Counted from the stretch's first letter, positions 13,615 through 21,398 are shown. The stretch is 25,514 nt of DNA from CAZSBB01 sp964605235 (GCA_964605235.1 CAZSBB010000057.1:1-25514); one strand, 5' to 3'. The notes: a model not told the origin generated them from the sequence alone. A program made the numbers and translations.

Positions 13615-15080
13615 ATCAGGTCATCGGCCCGCGCGGGGCGACGTTGTTCGCCATCGCGCCTTCGCAGACGGCTGCCGGCGCCCGCTTCACCCTGACGGTC
13701 ACCGCCACGCTGCCCACCGGCCGGGTGGACTGGAACTACGCCGGCTCGCTGGAAATCGCTGCCACCGACCCGGCGGCCATCGGCGTCGGCCCGGCGCATG
13801 TGATCCCGGTCGCCGGCGGGGCGTTCAAGCACACCCTGCGCCTGCGCACGCCGGGCGTGCAGCGCATCATCGTCACCGATCCCGCCCGCAACTGGCGCGC
13901 GGTGTCCAACCCGATCGTCGTGCAGGAGGAGCAGCCGCAGTTCAATCTGTATTGGGGCGACCTCCACGTGCACGCCGGCGAACGGTATCGCCAACGGGCG
14001 ATATCCGACGCCTATGCAACCATCGACTTCAACTACCACTTCGGTCGCCATATCGCAGCGCTGGATTTCATGGCGCTGTCGGATCATGACCAACTGGGCA
14101 ATTGGGGCAACGGCATCGTGCCGATCTGGGATCGCTTCCAGCGCGCGGCCGCGTACCACTACCGCCCCGGCGAGTTCGTCTCCCTGCTGGGTTGGGAATG
14201 GACCAACGGCGTGAGCCTCGCGCCCGGTCGCCCGCAATACGGCCAGAAGTGCGTCTACTTCCGTGAAGACCACGGCCCGCTCTTCCCCTGCAGCGATCCC
14301 GCCAGCGACACCCCCGAGAAACTGTACGAGCGCCTGCGCGCCCACCAGTGCTTCATCATTCCCCATCATGTCTCGGCGCCGCTGAACTTCTACAACGACT
14401 GGGACCATCACGACCCCGGGCTCGAGCGCCTGGTGGAGATACATTCCGTCTGGGGCTGCGGCGAACGCCCGGCGTCCCAAGGCAATCCGTACCCCATCCG
14501 TCCCGACGCCGACGGCGATGTGCTGGGCCATCATGTCTGCAACGCGCTGGAGCGCGGCCACACGCTGGGCTTCACCGGCGGCGGCGATACGCACGACGCC
14601 GCCCCGGGCATCGGCTACCTGTACAACGGCCTGCAGGGCGAGTTCGAACGCCAACGCTGGGGCGGCTTCAAAGGCCATGTCTACCACCCTGGCCTGCAAG
14701 GCGTGTGGGCGGAGGAACTGACCCGCCCCGCGGTGTTTGATGCGATTTACCAACGCCGCACCTACGCCACCACCGGCGCCCGCATCATTCTGCACGCCAC
14801 GCTCGCCAATCGCCCGATGGGCCATGTCTTTCCCGTGCGCCCCAAGGAGCCGTGGACCTTCACCGCCCAGGTCATTGGCGCCGCGCCCATCGCCCGCGCG
14901 GAGGTCGTGTGCAATGGCCAGACGGTGCATGAACAACTCGGCGCAGGCGAAGAAATGCAGGTCGAATGGCCGGTCCCCGTGCAGCCGCAGCGGATGCACG
15001 TGTACCTGCGCGTCACACAGGCCGACGGTCACATGGCGTGGTCCAGCCCGCACTATCTTCCCGCGGCGCCGGCAAGCTGA
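13611..15080 (+). CDS. DUF3604 / PHP-like metal-dependent hydrolase family protein
   Basis: The 489-residue protein has an N-terminal beta-sandwich-like segment (about 1-105) followed by a DUF3604-type domain (PF12228) related to PHP phosphoesterases. Candidate metal ligands are in YWGDLHVHAGE (His119, His121), LSDHDQ (Asp158, His159), IIPHHVSAP (His252, His253), EIHSVWG (Glu276, His278) and GGGDTHDA (Asp326, His328). RRTYATTGARI, a family hallmark, closes the domain, and a second beta-rich segment follows. It has no signal peptide. It shares a 4-nt ATGA overlap with the ceramidase-like gene, with AGAGGAAG just upstream, so the two are translated together. DUF3604 proteins often neighbour sulfatases and polysaccharide genes, but no activity is firmly known to me. 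A phosphoester or ester hydrolase is the best guess. Confidence 0.85.
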   Translation: MNQVIGPRGATLFAIAPSQTAAGARFTLTVTATLPTGRVDWNYAGSLEIAATDPAAIGVGPAHVIPVAGGAFKHTLRLRTPGVQRIIVTDPARNWRAVSNPIVVQEEQPQFNLYWGDLHVHAGERYRQRAISDAYATIDFNYHFGRHIAALDFMALSDHDQLGNWGNGIVPIWDRFQRAAAYHYRPGEFVSLLGWEWTNGVSLAPGRPQYGQKCVYFREDHGPLFPCSDPASDTPEKLYERLRAHQCFIIPHHVSAPLNFYNDWDHHDPGLERLVEIHSVWGCGERPASQGNPYPIRPDADGDVLGHHVCNALERGHTLGFTGGGDTHDAAPGIGYLYNGLQGEFERQRWGGFKGHVYHPGLQGVWAEELTRPAVFDAIYQRRTYATTGARIILHATLANRPMGHVFPVRPKEPWTFTAQVIGAAPIARAEVVCNGQTVHEQLGAGEEMQVEWPVPVQPQRMHVYLRVTQADGHMAWSSPHYLPAAPAS

Positions 15081-15140
15081 ACCACACCAAACGCCAGCAC
15101 CGCTGCGGCCGCCAGTCGCGCTGACGGTATCATCGTGCGC

Positions 15141-16040
15141 ATGGCGAATATTCTGCTCATCGGCGGCAGCGGCTTTGTCAGCGGCACCTTGGCGCAACTG
15201 GCGCTGACGCAGGGCCATCAGGTCTGGAGCGTGACGCGCGGCCAGCGCCCGCTCCCCGCCGGGGTTCACGCCCTGACTGCCGACCGCGCCGACGACGCCG
15301 CCTTCACCCGTGCCATTACCGAGGCCGACGTCACCTGGGACCTGGTGGCCGACTGCATCGCCTACCACCCGCGCGACATCCGGCAGGACCTGGCGGTTTT
15401 CCGTCCGCGCGCCAAGCATCTGGTTTATATCTCCACGGACTTCGTGCTCGATCCCGCCCAGCGCCAGTTCCCGCAACGCGAAGCTGACGCGGTGTGCATC
15501 GAGTCAGACACCTACGGCGGGCGGAAACGGCTAGGCGAACTGGAACTGCTCCATGCGGATGCCGGCCCCATGCGTTGGACGGTGCTGCGTCCGTGTCACA
15601 TTTATGGCCCCGGCTCGCTGCTGGGTTGCCTGCCCAATCACAGCCGGGATGCGCGGTTCCTCGACCACCTGCGGTCGGGTAAGCCGGTGCAACTGGTGGG
15701 CGGGGGTCACTTTCTCCAGCAGCCGATTTTTGCCGCCGATTTGGCGCGGACGATTCTGAGCTGTCTGGGGCAGGAGCAGGCGCATCGGCAAATCTGTTTC
15801 ACCGCCGGCCCGGACATCATTGAATCGCGCCGGTACTACCAGATCATCGCCGAGGAGCTGGGCGTGGAATTGACGGTTGAGGAACTGCCGGTGCAGCCCT
15901 ACCTGACAGCCCATCCGGACAAAGCGCCGTTCCTGTGCCATCGGATTTACGACCTGAGCAAGCTGCGTGCCCTGGGCTTGCATGTGCCGGCGACGCCGGT
16001 GGCGGAAGGCTTGCGCCAGCAGGTGCACAGCCTGCGGTGA
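15141..16040 (+). CDS. NAD-dependent epimerase/dehydratase-like (extended SDR)
   Basis: The 299-residue protein has an N-terminal Rossmann motif ILLIGGSGFVSGTLA (GGSGFVSG at 8-15). It has the strand YISTDFV and the SDR pair Tyr125-x3-Lys129 in TYGGRKR, so cofactor binding and catalytic residues look intact. RPCHIYGPGS and PVQLVGGGHFLQQPIFAADLA are substrate-domain motifs of sugar-nucleotide epimerases and of the atypical CSP41-like branch. The reaction on a sugar or sugar nucleotide cannot be specified. ATG 15141 is preferred to the GTG at 15135; TATCAT ends 7 nt upstream and there is no Shine-Dalgarno, so this gene may have its own leaderless transcript. It follows the DUF3604 gene by 60 nt and closes the cluster. 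Confidence 0.85.
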   Translation: MANILLIGGSGFVSGTLAQLALTQGHQVWSVTRGQRPLPAGVHALTADRADDAAFTRAITEADVTWDLVADCIAYHPRDIRQDLAVFRPRAKHLVYISTDFVLDPAQRQFPQREADAVCIESDTYGGRKRLGELELLHADAGPMRWTVLRPCHIYGPGSLLGCLPNHSRDARFLDHLRSGKPVQLVGGGHFLQQPIFAADLARTILSCLGQEQAHRQICFTAGPDIIESRRYYQIIAEELGVELTVEELPVQPYLTAHPDKAPFLCHRIYDLSKLRALGLHVPATPVAEGLRQQVHSLR

Positions 16041-16146
16041 CGCGCCAAGCGGCACGGGTCCGGGGATTGAATATTGGACCTGTCCCCTTATCTACCGCTT
16101 GTTATCCACCGGTGTCTTTAGACCTTCCACCGGCTGGTGGAGGCGT

Positions 16147-16231
16147 ATCCGCAGATGACGCAGATGGACGCAGATGCAACCCGCGCGGCTTGACCTTCAC
16201 GCCTCTGCGTGAATCTGCGTCATCTGCGGAT
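16147..16231. repeat. inverted repeat, family E (single copy here), possible bidirectional terminator
   Basis: The left arm (16147-16175) contains CGCAGATG three times, at 16150, 16159 and 16169. The right arm (16203-16231, ending CTGCGTCATCTGCGGAT) is its reverse complement with only two mismatches over 29 nt, with a 27-nt loop. It lies between the convergent epimerase and tail-anchored protein genes and could end transcription from both sides. The rest of the 237-nt gap shows nothing else. Confidence 0.88.
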
Positions 16232-16277
16232 CAATCCGCTTCGTTCCTGTCGCCACCGCCGCCCGGCAAGGTGGAAA

Positions 16278-17861
16278 TCACCCGGCGAAGACCACCGCGG
16301 CGGCTTTGCCGAGGATGACGACGCAGGCCCAGAACAGGGAGATGACGCCGACGTAGCCGATGAGGTCGCGGGTTTGCGGGTCGAGGCGTTGCAGGGGGCG
16401 GTTGAGGATGGCGCAGGTGCGGCTGAGCAGGTTGGGCAGGCGGGCGCCGAACTCGCCCAGCAGGGTTGCCCCCAGAGCGCTGGCGGAGCGCAGCAGGTTG
16501 CCGCCGCGTGTGCCGGCGGGGGTGGCGGCGGGGGTCAGGAGGTCATCATCATCAGCGGTGCGTTCTTCCGCCGGTTCGACGTGTAAACGTTGCCGCGCGG
16601 CGGGGCGCGCGCGGGGCGACGCCGGATCATCCGCCTGATCGGCATCCAGTTCGGTGGCGACCGCAGCGGCGCTGCCGCGGGACGCCTGGGCCGCGGGGTT
16701 GACGACTTCCTCGGGCGCTTCAAAATCGCCTTCAATCAGGTCGTCGGTCTCGATCAGGCCCGCCTGCGCGGCCGCCTGCGTGACGCTGGGCAGTTCGCGC
16801 GGCGACACCCGCGCGTCCAGTCGCGCGTGATGCTGCTTCTCGGCGGCGGGGTCGGACTTGAGCGACACCGTTTCATGCGGCTGCGCCAGTTGCGGATTGA
16901 CGACTTCCTCGGGTGACTCGAACGCACCGACCAGATCATCCTCTTCAGCGCTGGCTGCGGACTTGGCGGCCGGCGCCGTCGGCTCGTGGGCGGGTGCGGC
17001 CGGGAGCGCCGGTTCCGTCTGGGCGAGGGCTTGTTGCGCGATGGCGTCGAGCACCGCATCGGTGGATTCAAAATCGCCGTGCAGTTCGTCGGCATCCTCA
17101 TCGAGCGCAGTCGGCGCGGCCACCGGCTGGGCGTGGTCGAGCGCGACGGGTTCTGCCGCCGCCGACTCCAGCGCTTCGACCGGCACGGGCGCGGCGGGTT
17201 CGTCCAGTTGCTCCGACGCCTCCGCGGCGGCGGTGGTCAAGGCGGAATTGCCCTGGCGATGGGCTTCTTCATCCAGCAGATTCTGAATCTGATCCGCTAA
17301 TTCTTCGCCCACGTCGGAATTGCCCGGCGTCTGTGCCGCCTCGGCGCGGGCGGCTGCGGATGGCGCGGGCGCGGAGGATGCGGCGCCGCCAGGCGGCGTC
17401 AGCGGTTTGCTGAAGGCGGCGGCGATGGCGGCGTCAATCGCGGCGGCGAGGTCGCCTTCATCCGCCGGCGCGGGCGCCGCGGCCGCGGCCGGCGGCGGGG
17501 GCGGCGCTTCCGTGGTCGGGCTGTTGTTTTCCGCCAGCAGGGCGTCCGCCAGGGCCGCCACATCGGCATCCTCCGCAGCGGCGGAGGGCTCCGACGTCGG
17601 GGCGGGCGCCGTGGCCTCGGCGGGATCGCTGGCGTCGCTCAGCGGCTGCGTACCGAGCCGGGCGGCGACAGGTTCCGTCACCGCGCCGGCATCGCTGAGC
17701 ACCGTGGCGGTTCGTTGCCGCAGGCTTTGCCCGGTGGCGGCATCGATGATGCCCGGCTCGGCGGCGGCAATCTCCGCCAGCAGCGCGTCGAGCTGCTGCT
17801 CGAGCGTGGGCGCTTCGGCCGGGGTTTGCCCGTTGGAGGATGGCGTGGACTTGTTGGTCAC
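16278..17861 (-). CDS. acidic low-complexity protein with C-terminal membrane anchor and three motif repeats
   Basis: The 527-residue protein is rich in Ala, Glu, Asp and Pro, and mostly looks disordered. It has several short amphipathic helices (LEQQLDALLAEIAAAE, DVAALADALLAE, DLAAAIDAAIAAAF, GEELADQIQNLLDEEA). A motif of the form D-[DE]-L-x-G-x-F-E-[SA]-x-[ED]-x-V occurs three times, near 258-273, 308-323 and 373-389; the last two end EEVVNP. A hydrophobic segment (about 501-526, YVGVISLFWACVVILGKAAA) lies at the extreme C-terminus with almost nothing after it, and there is no signal peptide, so this is a tail-anchored cytoplasmic protein. GTG 17861 is chosen because GGAAG lies 7 nt upstream; the frame stays open to 17951 without support. 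It is divergent from rsmE. I recognise no family; a scaffold or recruitment role is inference only. Confidence 0.75.
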   Translation of the reverse strand: MTNKSTPSSNGQTPAEAPTLEQQLDALLAEIAAAEPGIIDAATGQSLRQRTATVLSDAGAVTEPVAARLGTQPLSDASDPAEATAPAPTSEPSAAAEDADVAALADALLAENNSPTTEAPPPPPAAAAAPAPADEGDLAAAIDAAIAAAFSKPLTPPGGAASSAPAPSAAARAEAAQTPGNSDVGEELADQIQNLLDEEAHRQGNSALTTAAAEASEQLDEPAAPVPVEALESAAAEPVALDHAQPVAAPTALDEDADELHGDFESTDAVLDAIAQQALAQTEPALPAAPAHEPTAPAAKSAASAEEDDLVGAFESPEEVVNPQLAQPHETVSLKSDPAAEKQHHARLDARVSPRELPSVTQAAAQAGLIETDDLIEGDFEAPEEVVNPAAQASRGSAAAVATELDADQADDPASPRARPAARQRLHVEPAEERTADDDDLLTPAATPAGTRGGNLLRSASALGATLLGEFGARLPNLLSRTCAILNRPLQRLDPQTRDLIGYVGVISLFWACVVILGKAAAVVFAG

Positions 17862-18004
17862 ATCCAGTCTTCCGTCATGAACCGGTCTGAACCTGAATCC
17901 AACGGGGAGCGTCGGCCGCGGCCCCTGGGGCTGCACTGGCCAAGGGATCACCCGTGGTATGTATAGTTATCGACCACCGCCGCGCCTTGCTGGAAGTTTC
18001 GTTC

Positions 18005-18829
18005 ATGCCGCGTTTTTACCACCCTGACCTGCCGCCCCCGGAAGCGCCACCCCCGGAAGCTTGCGTCGCGCCCGCGAACGCCGTCTCGGCGGCGCCGGCG
18101 TCAGCGCTCGGCGCCGCGAATGCGGTTCACGCCCCCTGGCGGGAGATTGTAACCGCGCTCACCGTGGACCTGGAAGCCGAGGAAGCGCGCCATGCTGCGC
18201 TGGTGCTGCGGCTGCGCGTCGGCGCGGAGGTGGAGCTGTTTGACGGGCTTGGGCTGGCGTGTCGGGGCGTGCTGGTGAACGTTGATCGCAAACGCACCGG
18301 CGTGCAACTGACGCATTGGCGCCGGTCGCCGGCGCTCCGGCCGATGTTGCATCTGGCGGTCGCGCCGCCCAAGGGGGGTCGGCTTGACGACCTGGTCAAC
18401 CAGTTGGTGCAGTTGGGTGTCGCCCGGCTGACCCCGCTGCTGACCACCCGCAGCGTGGTGCATCCCCGGGAAACCAAGCTCGAACGGCTGGCGAAGGTGG
18501 TCATCGAAGCCACCAAGCAGTGCGGGCGCGATGATCTGATGCTGCTCGACGCTCCCACCACGCTCAACGACTGGCTCGCCCAGCCGACCGCGACCGGAAC
18601 AGTGCGACTGCTGGCGGATCCCGCCGGCGCGGCAGCGTTGCCCCACTCGGTGCAGGCGGCACAACAAATCTGCGTGCTGATCGGTCCCGAAGGCGGCTGG
18701 GACGACAGCGAACTGGCGGCCGCCCAACAGGCGGGGTACACGCCCTGGCGGCTGGCTCCGCACGTGCTGCGCATCGAAACCGCAGCGGCGGCGGCGGCAG
18801 CCATCCTGCGCTGGCGCACCCAACCCTGA
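18005..18829 (+). CDS. rsmE: 16S rRNA (uracil(1498)-N(3))-methyltransferase RsmE
   Basis: The 274-residue protein is a SPOUT-class RNA methyltransferase (PF04452) that methylates U1498 in the decoding region of 16S rRNA. It starts with the typical MPRFY. The PUA-like part continues at ARHAALVLRLRVGAEVELFDG. Catalytic-domain motifs follow: PPKGGRLDDLVNQLVQLGV, then IGPEGGWDDSELAAAQQAG, and the trefoil-knot SAM motif HVLRIETAAAAAAA. Between MPRFYHPDL and the first domain there is a Pro/Ala-rich stretch of about 30-40 residues that most homologues lack. ATG 18005 has GGAAG about 9 nt upstream; the frame remains open to 17954 with no family match. Divergent from the tail-anchored protein gene, it may lead the run of co-oriented genes that follows. 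Confidence 0.94.
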   Translation: MPRFYHPDLPPPEAPPPEACVAPANAVSAAPASALGAANAVHAPWREIVTALTVDLEAEEARHAALVLRLRVGAEVELFDGLGLACRGVLVNVDRKRTGVQLTHWRRSPALRPMLHLAVAPPKGGRLDDLVNQLVQLGVARLTPLLTTRSVVHPRETKLERLAKVVIEATKQCGRDDLMLLDAPTTLNDWLAQPTATGTVRLLADPAGAAALPHSVQAAQQICVLIGPEGGWDDSELAAAQQAGYTPWRLAPHVLRIETAAAAAAAILRWRTQP

Positions 18830-18944
18830 CCACCCCGGCGCAGCCGCGCGCTTTGCAACTCCCGCCGACGCTTGGCGCCTCCGCATCCCGCCCGCACTTT
18901 TCTCCCCCGCGCGGCATTTGAATCCCCACGCCCGGCGTGCGAAG

Positions 18945-19733
18945 ATGCCCATTGGCTTTTATCTCTGGAGTTTATGTCTCGTGCAACGACGACCAGCCGC
19001 CCCGCCCGCCCCGGACCTGAGTGAAAAAGGCTCGCCGCGCAATGGCCAACCGCAGCGCAGCGATCGCCGCCTGTTCATGCAGTTGCTCGTGTACACCGGC
19101 GTCGCCGACCCCGCGCCGCTCGTGACGGCACTGACCCAGGCCCAGGTCGAAGGCACGCTGTATGCCGACCTCAACGACGCCCGCGGCATCGCCTTGCTGA
19201 CCATCAGCGAAACCCCGGACTTTTTCGTCGGGCCGCTGCGGCAACTGCTCAATCGGGCGCCGTTCGCCCAGCTCACCCCCCGGCCGGAGCTGACCATGTT
19301 CGGCCGAACGTATTCCCTGGGTTACGAGCCGGACCTGGAGGACACGCTGTTTGGGCGACCCCGCCGCACCGCGCTCAACCCCGACTGGCCCTGGGTGGTG
19401 TGGTATCCGTTGCGGCGCAAAGGCGAGTTCGCGCAGCTTCCCGCCTTCGAGCAGCGCAGCATTCTGATGGAACACGGCGTCATCGGCCGGGCGTTTGGTG
19501 AAGCGGACCTCGCGCACGACGTGCGGCTGGTGTGCCACGGGCTCGACACCCACGACAACGACTTCGTGGTCGGCCTGATGGGCAAGGAACTGCACCCGCT
19601 CTCGGCGATCGTGCAGACCATGCGCAGCACCCGCCAAACCTCGCAGTTCCTCGAACGCCTGGGCCCCTTCTTCATCGGCAAAGCACTCTGGCAAAGCGCC
19701 CTGCCCCCCAGCCCAGCGCAACAGCAACAGTAA
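18945..19733 (+). CDS. chlorite dismutase / HemQ (ChdC)-like haem protein
   Basis: The protein is about 262 residues and its body belongs to the chlorite dismutase superfamily (PF06778): RSDRRLFMQLLVYTG opens the first ferredoxin-like fold, WYPLRRKGEF and MEHGVIGRAFG mark the second, and His177 in the latter is the candidate proximal haem ligand. LDTHDNDFVVGLMGKEL corresponds to the family's acidic strand. Members decarboxylate coproheme to haem (ChdC/HemQ) or detoxify chlorite; I see no proof for either role. The start is unresolved. ATG 18945 and TTG 18918 are in frame but lack a ribosome site. ATG 18974, with TGGAG 3-4 nt closer to ideal spacing, is in another frame that closes after 16 codons. 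It is co-oriented with rsmE and the pyrophosphorylase gene. Confidence 0.8.
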   Translation: MPIGFYLWSLCLVQRRPAAPPAPDLSEKGSPRNGQPQRSDRRLFMQLLVYTGVADPAPLVTALTQAQVEGTLYADLNDARGIALLTISETPDFFVGPLRQLLNRAPFAQLTPRPELTMFGRTYSLGYEPDLEDTLFGRPRRTALNPDWPWVVWYPLRRKGEFAQLPAFEQRSILMEHGVIGRAFGEADLAHDVRLVCHGLDTHDNDFVVGLMGKELHPLSAIVQTMRSTRQTSQFLERLGPFFIGKALWQSALPPSPAQQQQ

Positions 19734-19831
19734 CCCGCGCCAGGCCACGCTTGCGCCTCCGCATCCCCGCTGCCCGATTTCACCTTCCTGAAACCCTCGC
19801 TTCCGCGCCTTCGCTTGTGGAGTATCGACCC

Positions 19832-21271
19832 ATGCAGGAACGTCTGGAGAAAGCCCGCGCCGCGCTGACCGCCGCCGGGCAGGACCATGTGCTGCGTTAC
19901 TGGGATGAACTCAAGGACGCCCAGCGCCAGGACCTGCTCACGCAGATTGAAAGCGTGGATTGGCCCGAGGTCGCCCGGCTGGTTCAGACGCACGTGCTCC
20001 AGCGGCCGCAGTACGCCTTGCCGTCGCGCCTGGAGCCGGCTCCGTTCTATCCGCGCCTGCCGGGCAAGGGGCAGAAGGAAAAGTACAAGAAGGCGCGCAA
20101 GCAGGGTGAAAAGCTCATCCGCGAAGGCAAGGTCGCGGTGTTCACCGTCGCCGGCGGGCAGGGCTCGCGCTTAGGCTGGGACGCCCCCAAAGGCACCTAT
20201 CCCGCCACGCCCATCCGCAAGACCCCGCTGTTCGCCCTGCTGGCGGAAACCATTCGCAAAGCCCAGCAGAAGTTCGGCTCCATCATTCCCTGGTACATCA
20301 TGACCAGCACCGAGAATGACGCCGCCACCCGGGCGTACTTTGAAGAGCACGGCTACTTCGGCCTCAAGCCGGAGAACGTCTGCATGTTCAGCCAGGCGAT
20401 GATGCCCGCCCTCGATGCCGTCAACCAACCCGGCCAGGCGCTGCTGGCGAGCAAGGATTCCATGGCGCTGGCGCCCAACGGCCACGGCGGCTCGCTCAAA
20501 GCGCTCTACGTCAGCGGCTCCATCGCCGACATGAAAACCCGCGGCATCGAACAACTCAGCTACACCCAGATCGACAACCCGCTTGTCAAAACCATCGATC
20601 CGCTGTTCATCGGCCTGCACGATCTGGACCAGTGCGAAATGTCCTCCAAAATGCTGCCCAAGGCGTACCCCAAGGAACGCGTGGGCAACTTCTGCCTCAT
20701 GGACGGCAAAGTCGGCGTCATCGAATACTCCAACCTGCCCGACGAACTGGCGGAGCAGCGCGATGAAAAAGGCGAGCTCAAGTTCCGCAGCGGGTCCATC
20801 GCCATTCACATCATCCGCGTCGATTTCGTCGAGCATCTCAACACCCGCCCCGAAGGCTTCGCCCTGCCGTTCAACCGCGCCGACAAGAAGGTGCCGTTCC
20901 TCAATGCCGACACCGGCGAACTGGTTTCGCCCGAAAAACCCAACGCGGTGAAGCTGGAAACCTTCGTGTTCGACGCCCTGCCCCTGTGCAGCAAGTCGAT
21001 CATCCTGGAGACCGACCGCATCGAGGAATTCGCCCCGATCAAGAATGCCGACGGCCCAGGCGCGGTCGACTGTCCCGCCACCAGCAAGCAGTTGCAGACC
21101 GAACGCGCCGCCCGCTGGCTCGAAAGCTGCAACGTCAAGGTGGCGCGCGACAGTCAGGGCCAGGTCGATGCGGTGATCGAAATCAGCCCGCTGTCCGCCA
21201 TCGACGCCGAGGACCTCAAAAACCTCGACCTGCCCAGCGACATCCTCCCCGGCACGCAGGTGCTGTTGTAA
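19832..21271 (+). CDS. UDPGP-family UDP-sugar pyrophosphorylase (UAP1-like)
   Basis: The 479-residue protein belongs to the UTP-dependent pyrophosphorylase family PF01704. It resembles eukaryotic UDP-N-acetylglucosamine pyrophosphorylase more than bacterial GlmU. The nucleotide motif is VAGGQGSRLGWDAPKG (106-121), followed by PWYIMTSTEND (153-163), the substrate motif APNGHGGSLKAL (214-225) and YTQIDNP (244-250). Late motifs are SGSIAIHI and EREEF-like DRIEEFAPIKNADG. It would join UTP and a sugar 1-phosphate (GlcNAc-1-P or a hexose-1-P) to give a UDP-sugar, feeding wall or glycan synthesis in the cytoplasm. The frame is open far upstream to 19532 inside the previous gene; ATG 19832 is fixed by GGAG 9 nt upstream and the family N-terminus. 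Substrate choice between GlcNAc-1-P and other sugars is not settled. Confidence 0.9.
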   Translation: MQERLEKARAALTAAGQDHVLRYWDELKDAQRQDLLTQIESVDWPEVARLVQTHVLQRPQYALPSRLEPAPFYPRLPGKGQKEKYKKARKQGEKLIREGKVAVFTVAGGQGSRLGWDAPKGTYPATPIRKTPLFALLAETIRKAQQKFGSIIPWYIMTSTENDAATRAYFEEHGYFGLKPENVCMFSQAMMPALDAVNQPGQALLASKDSMALAPNGHGGSLKALYVSGSIADMKTRGIEQLSYTQIDNPLVKTIDPLFIGLHDLDQCEMSSKMLPKAYPKERVGNFCLMDGKVGVIEYSNLPDELAEQRDEKGELKFRSGSIAIHIIRVDFVEHLNTRPEGFALPFNRADKKVPFLNADTGELVSPEKPNAVKLETFVFDALPLCSKSIILETDRIEEFAPIKNADGPGAVDCPATSKQLQTERAARWLESCNVKVARDSQGQVDAVIEISPLSAIDAEDLKNLDLPSDILPGTQVLL

Positions 21272-21290
21272 GCCATCAAGGCAATACACA

Positions 21291-21398
21291 CCACAGAGAC
21301 ACAGAGCACACCGAGAAAAGTGCACGGAGTAAGCCGGCTGAAATGATGGGCTGGGTTCGTCCTCCCGTTTTAGCTCGGTGTTCTCGGTGTCTCTGTGG
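21291..21398. repeat. inverted repeat, family A (copy 3, complete)
   Basis: The left arm 21291-21315 (CCACAGAGACACAGAGCAC and onward) and the right arm 21374-21398 (CTCGGTGTTCTCGGTGTC and onward) are reverse complements at 23 of 25 positions around a 58-nt loop. The element fills the gap between the pyrophosphorylase and oxidoreductase genes, both on the plus strand. It could act as a terminator or RNA-stability hairpin there. Confidence 0.9.

Noticed and set aside
13554..15476. 640-codon open frame on the minus strand opposite the DUF3604 and epimerase genes
   Set aside because: It lies antisense to two genes with clear family motifs, and its protein is low-complexity (Gly, Ala, Val, His rich). 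High GC at third positions removes stops from this antisense frame.
16147..16231. CRISPR-like interpretation of the CGCAGATG units
   Set aside because: Units are 8 nt with 1-2 nt between them, inverted in the second half, with no spacers or cas genes. It is a hairpin repeat.
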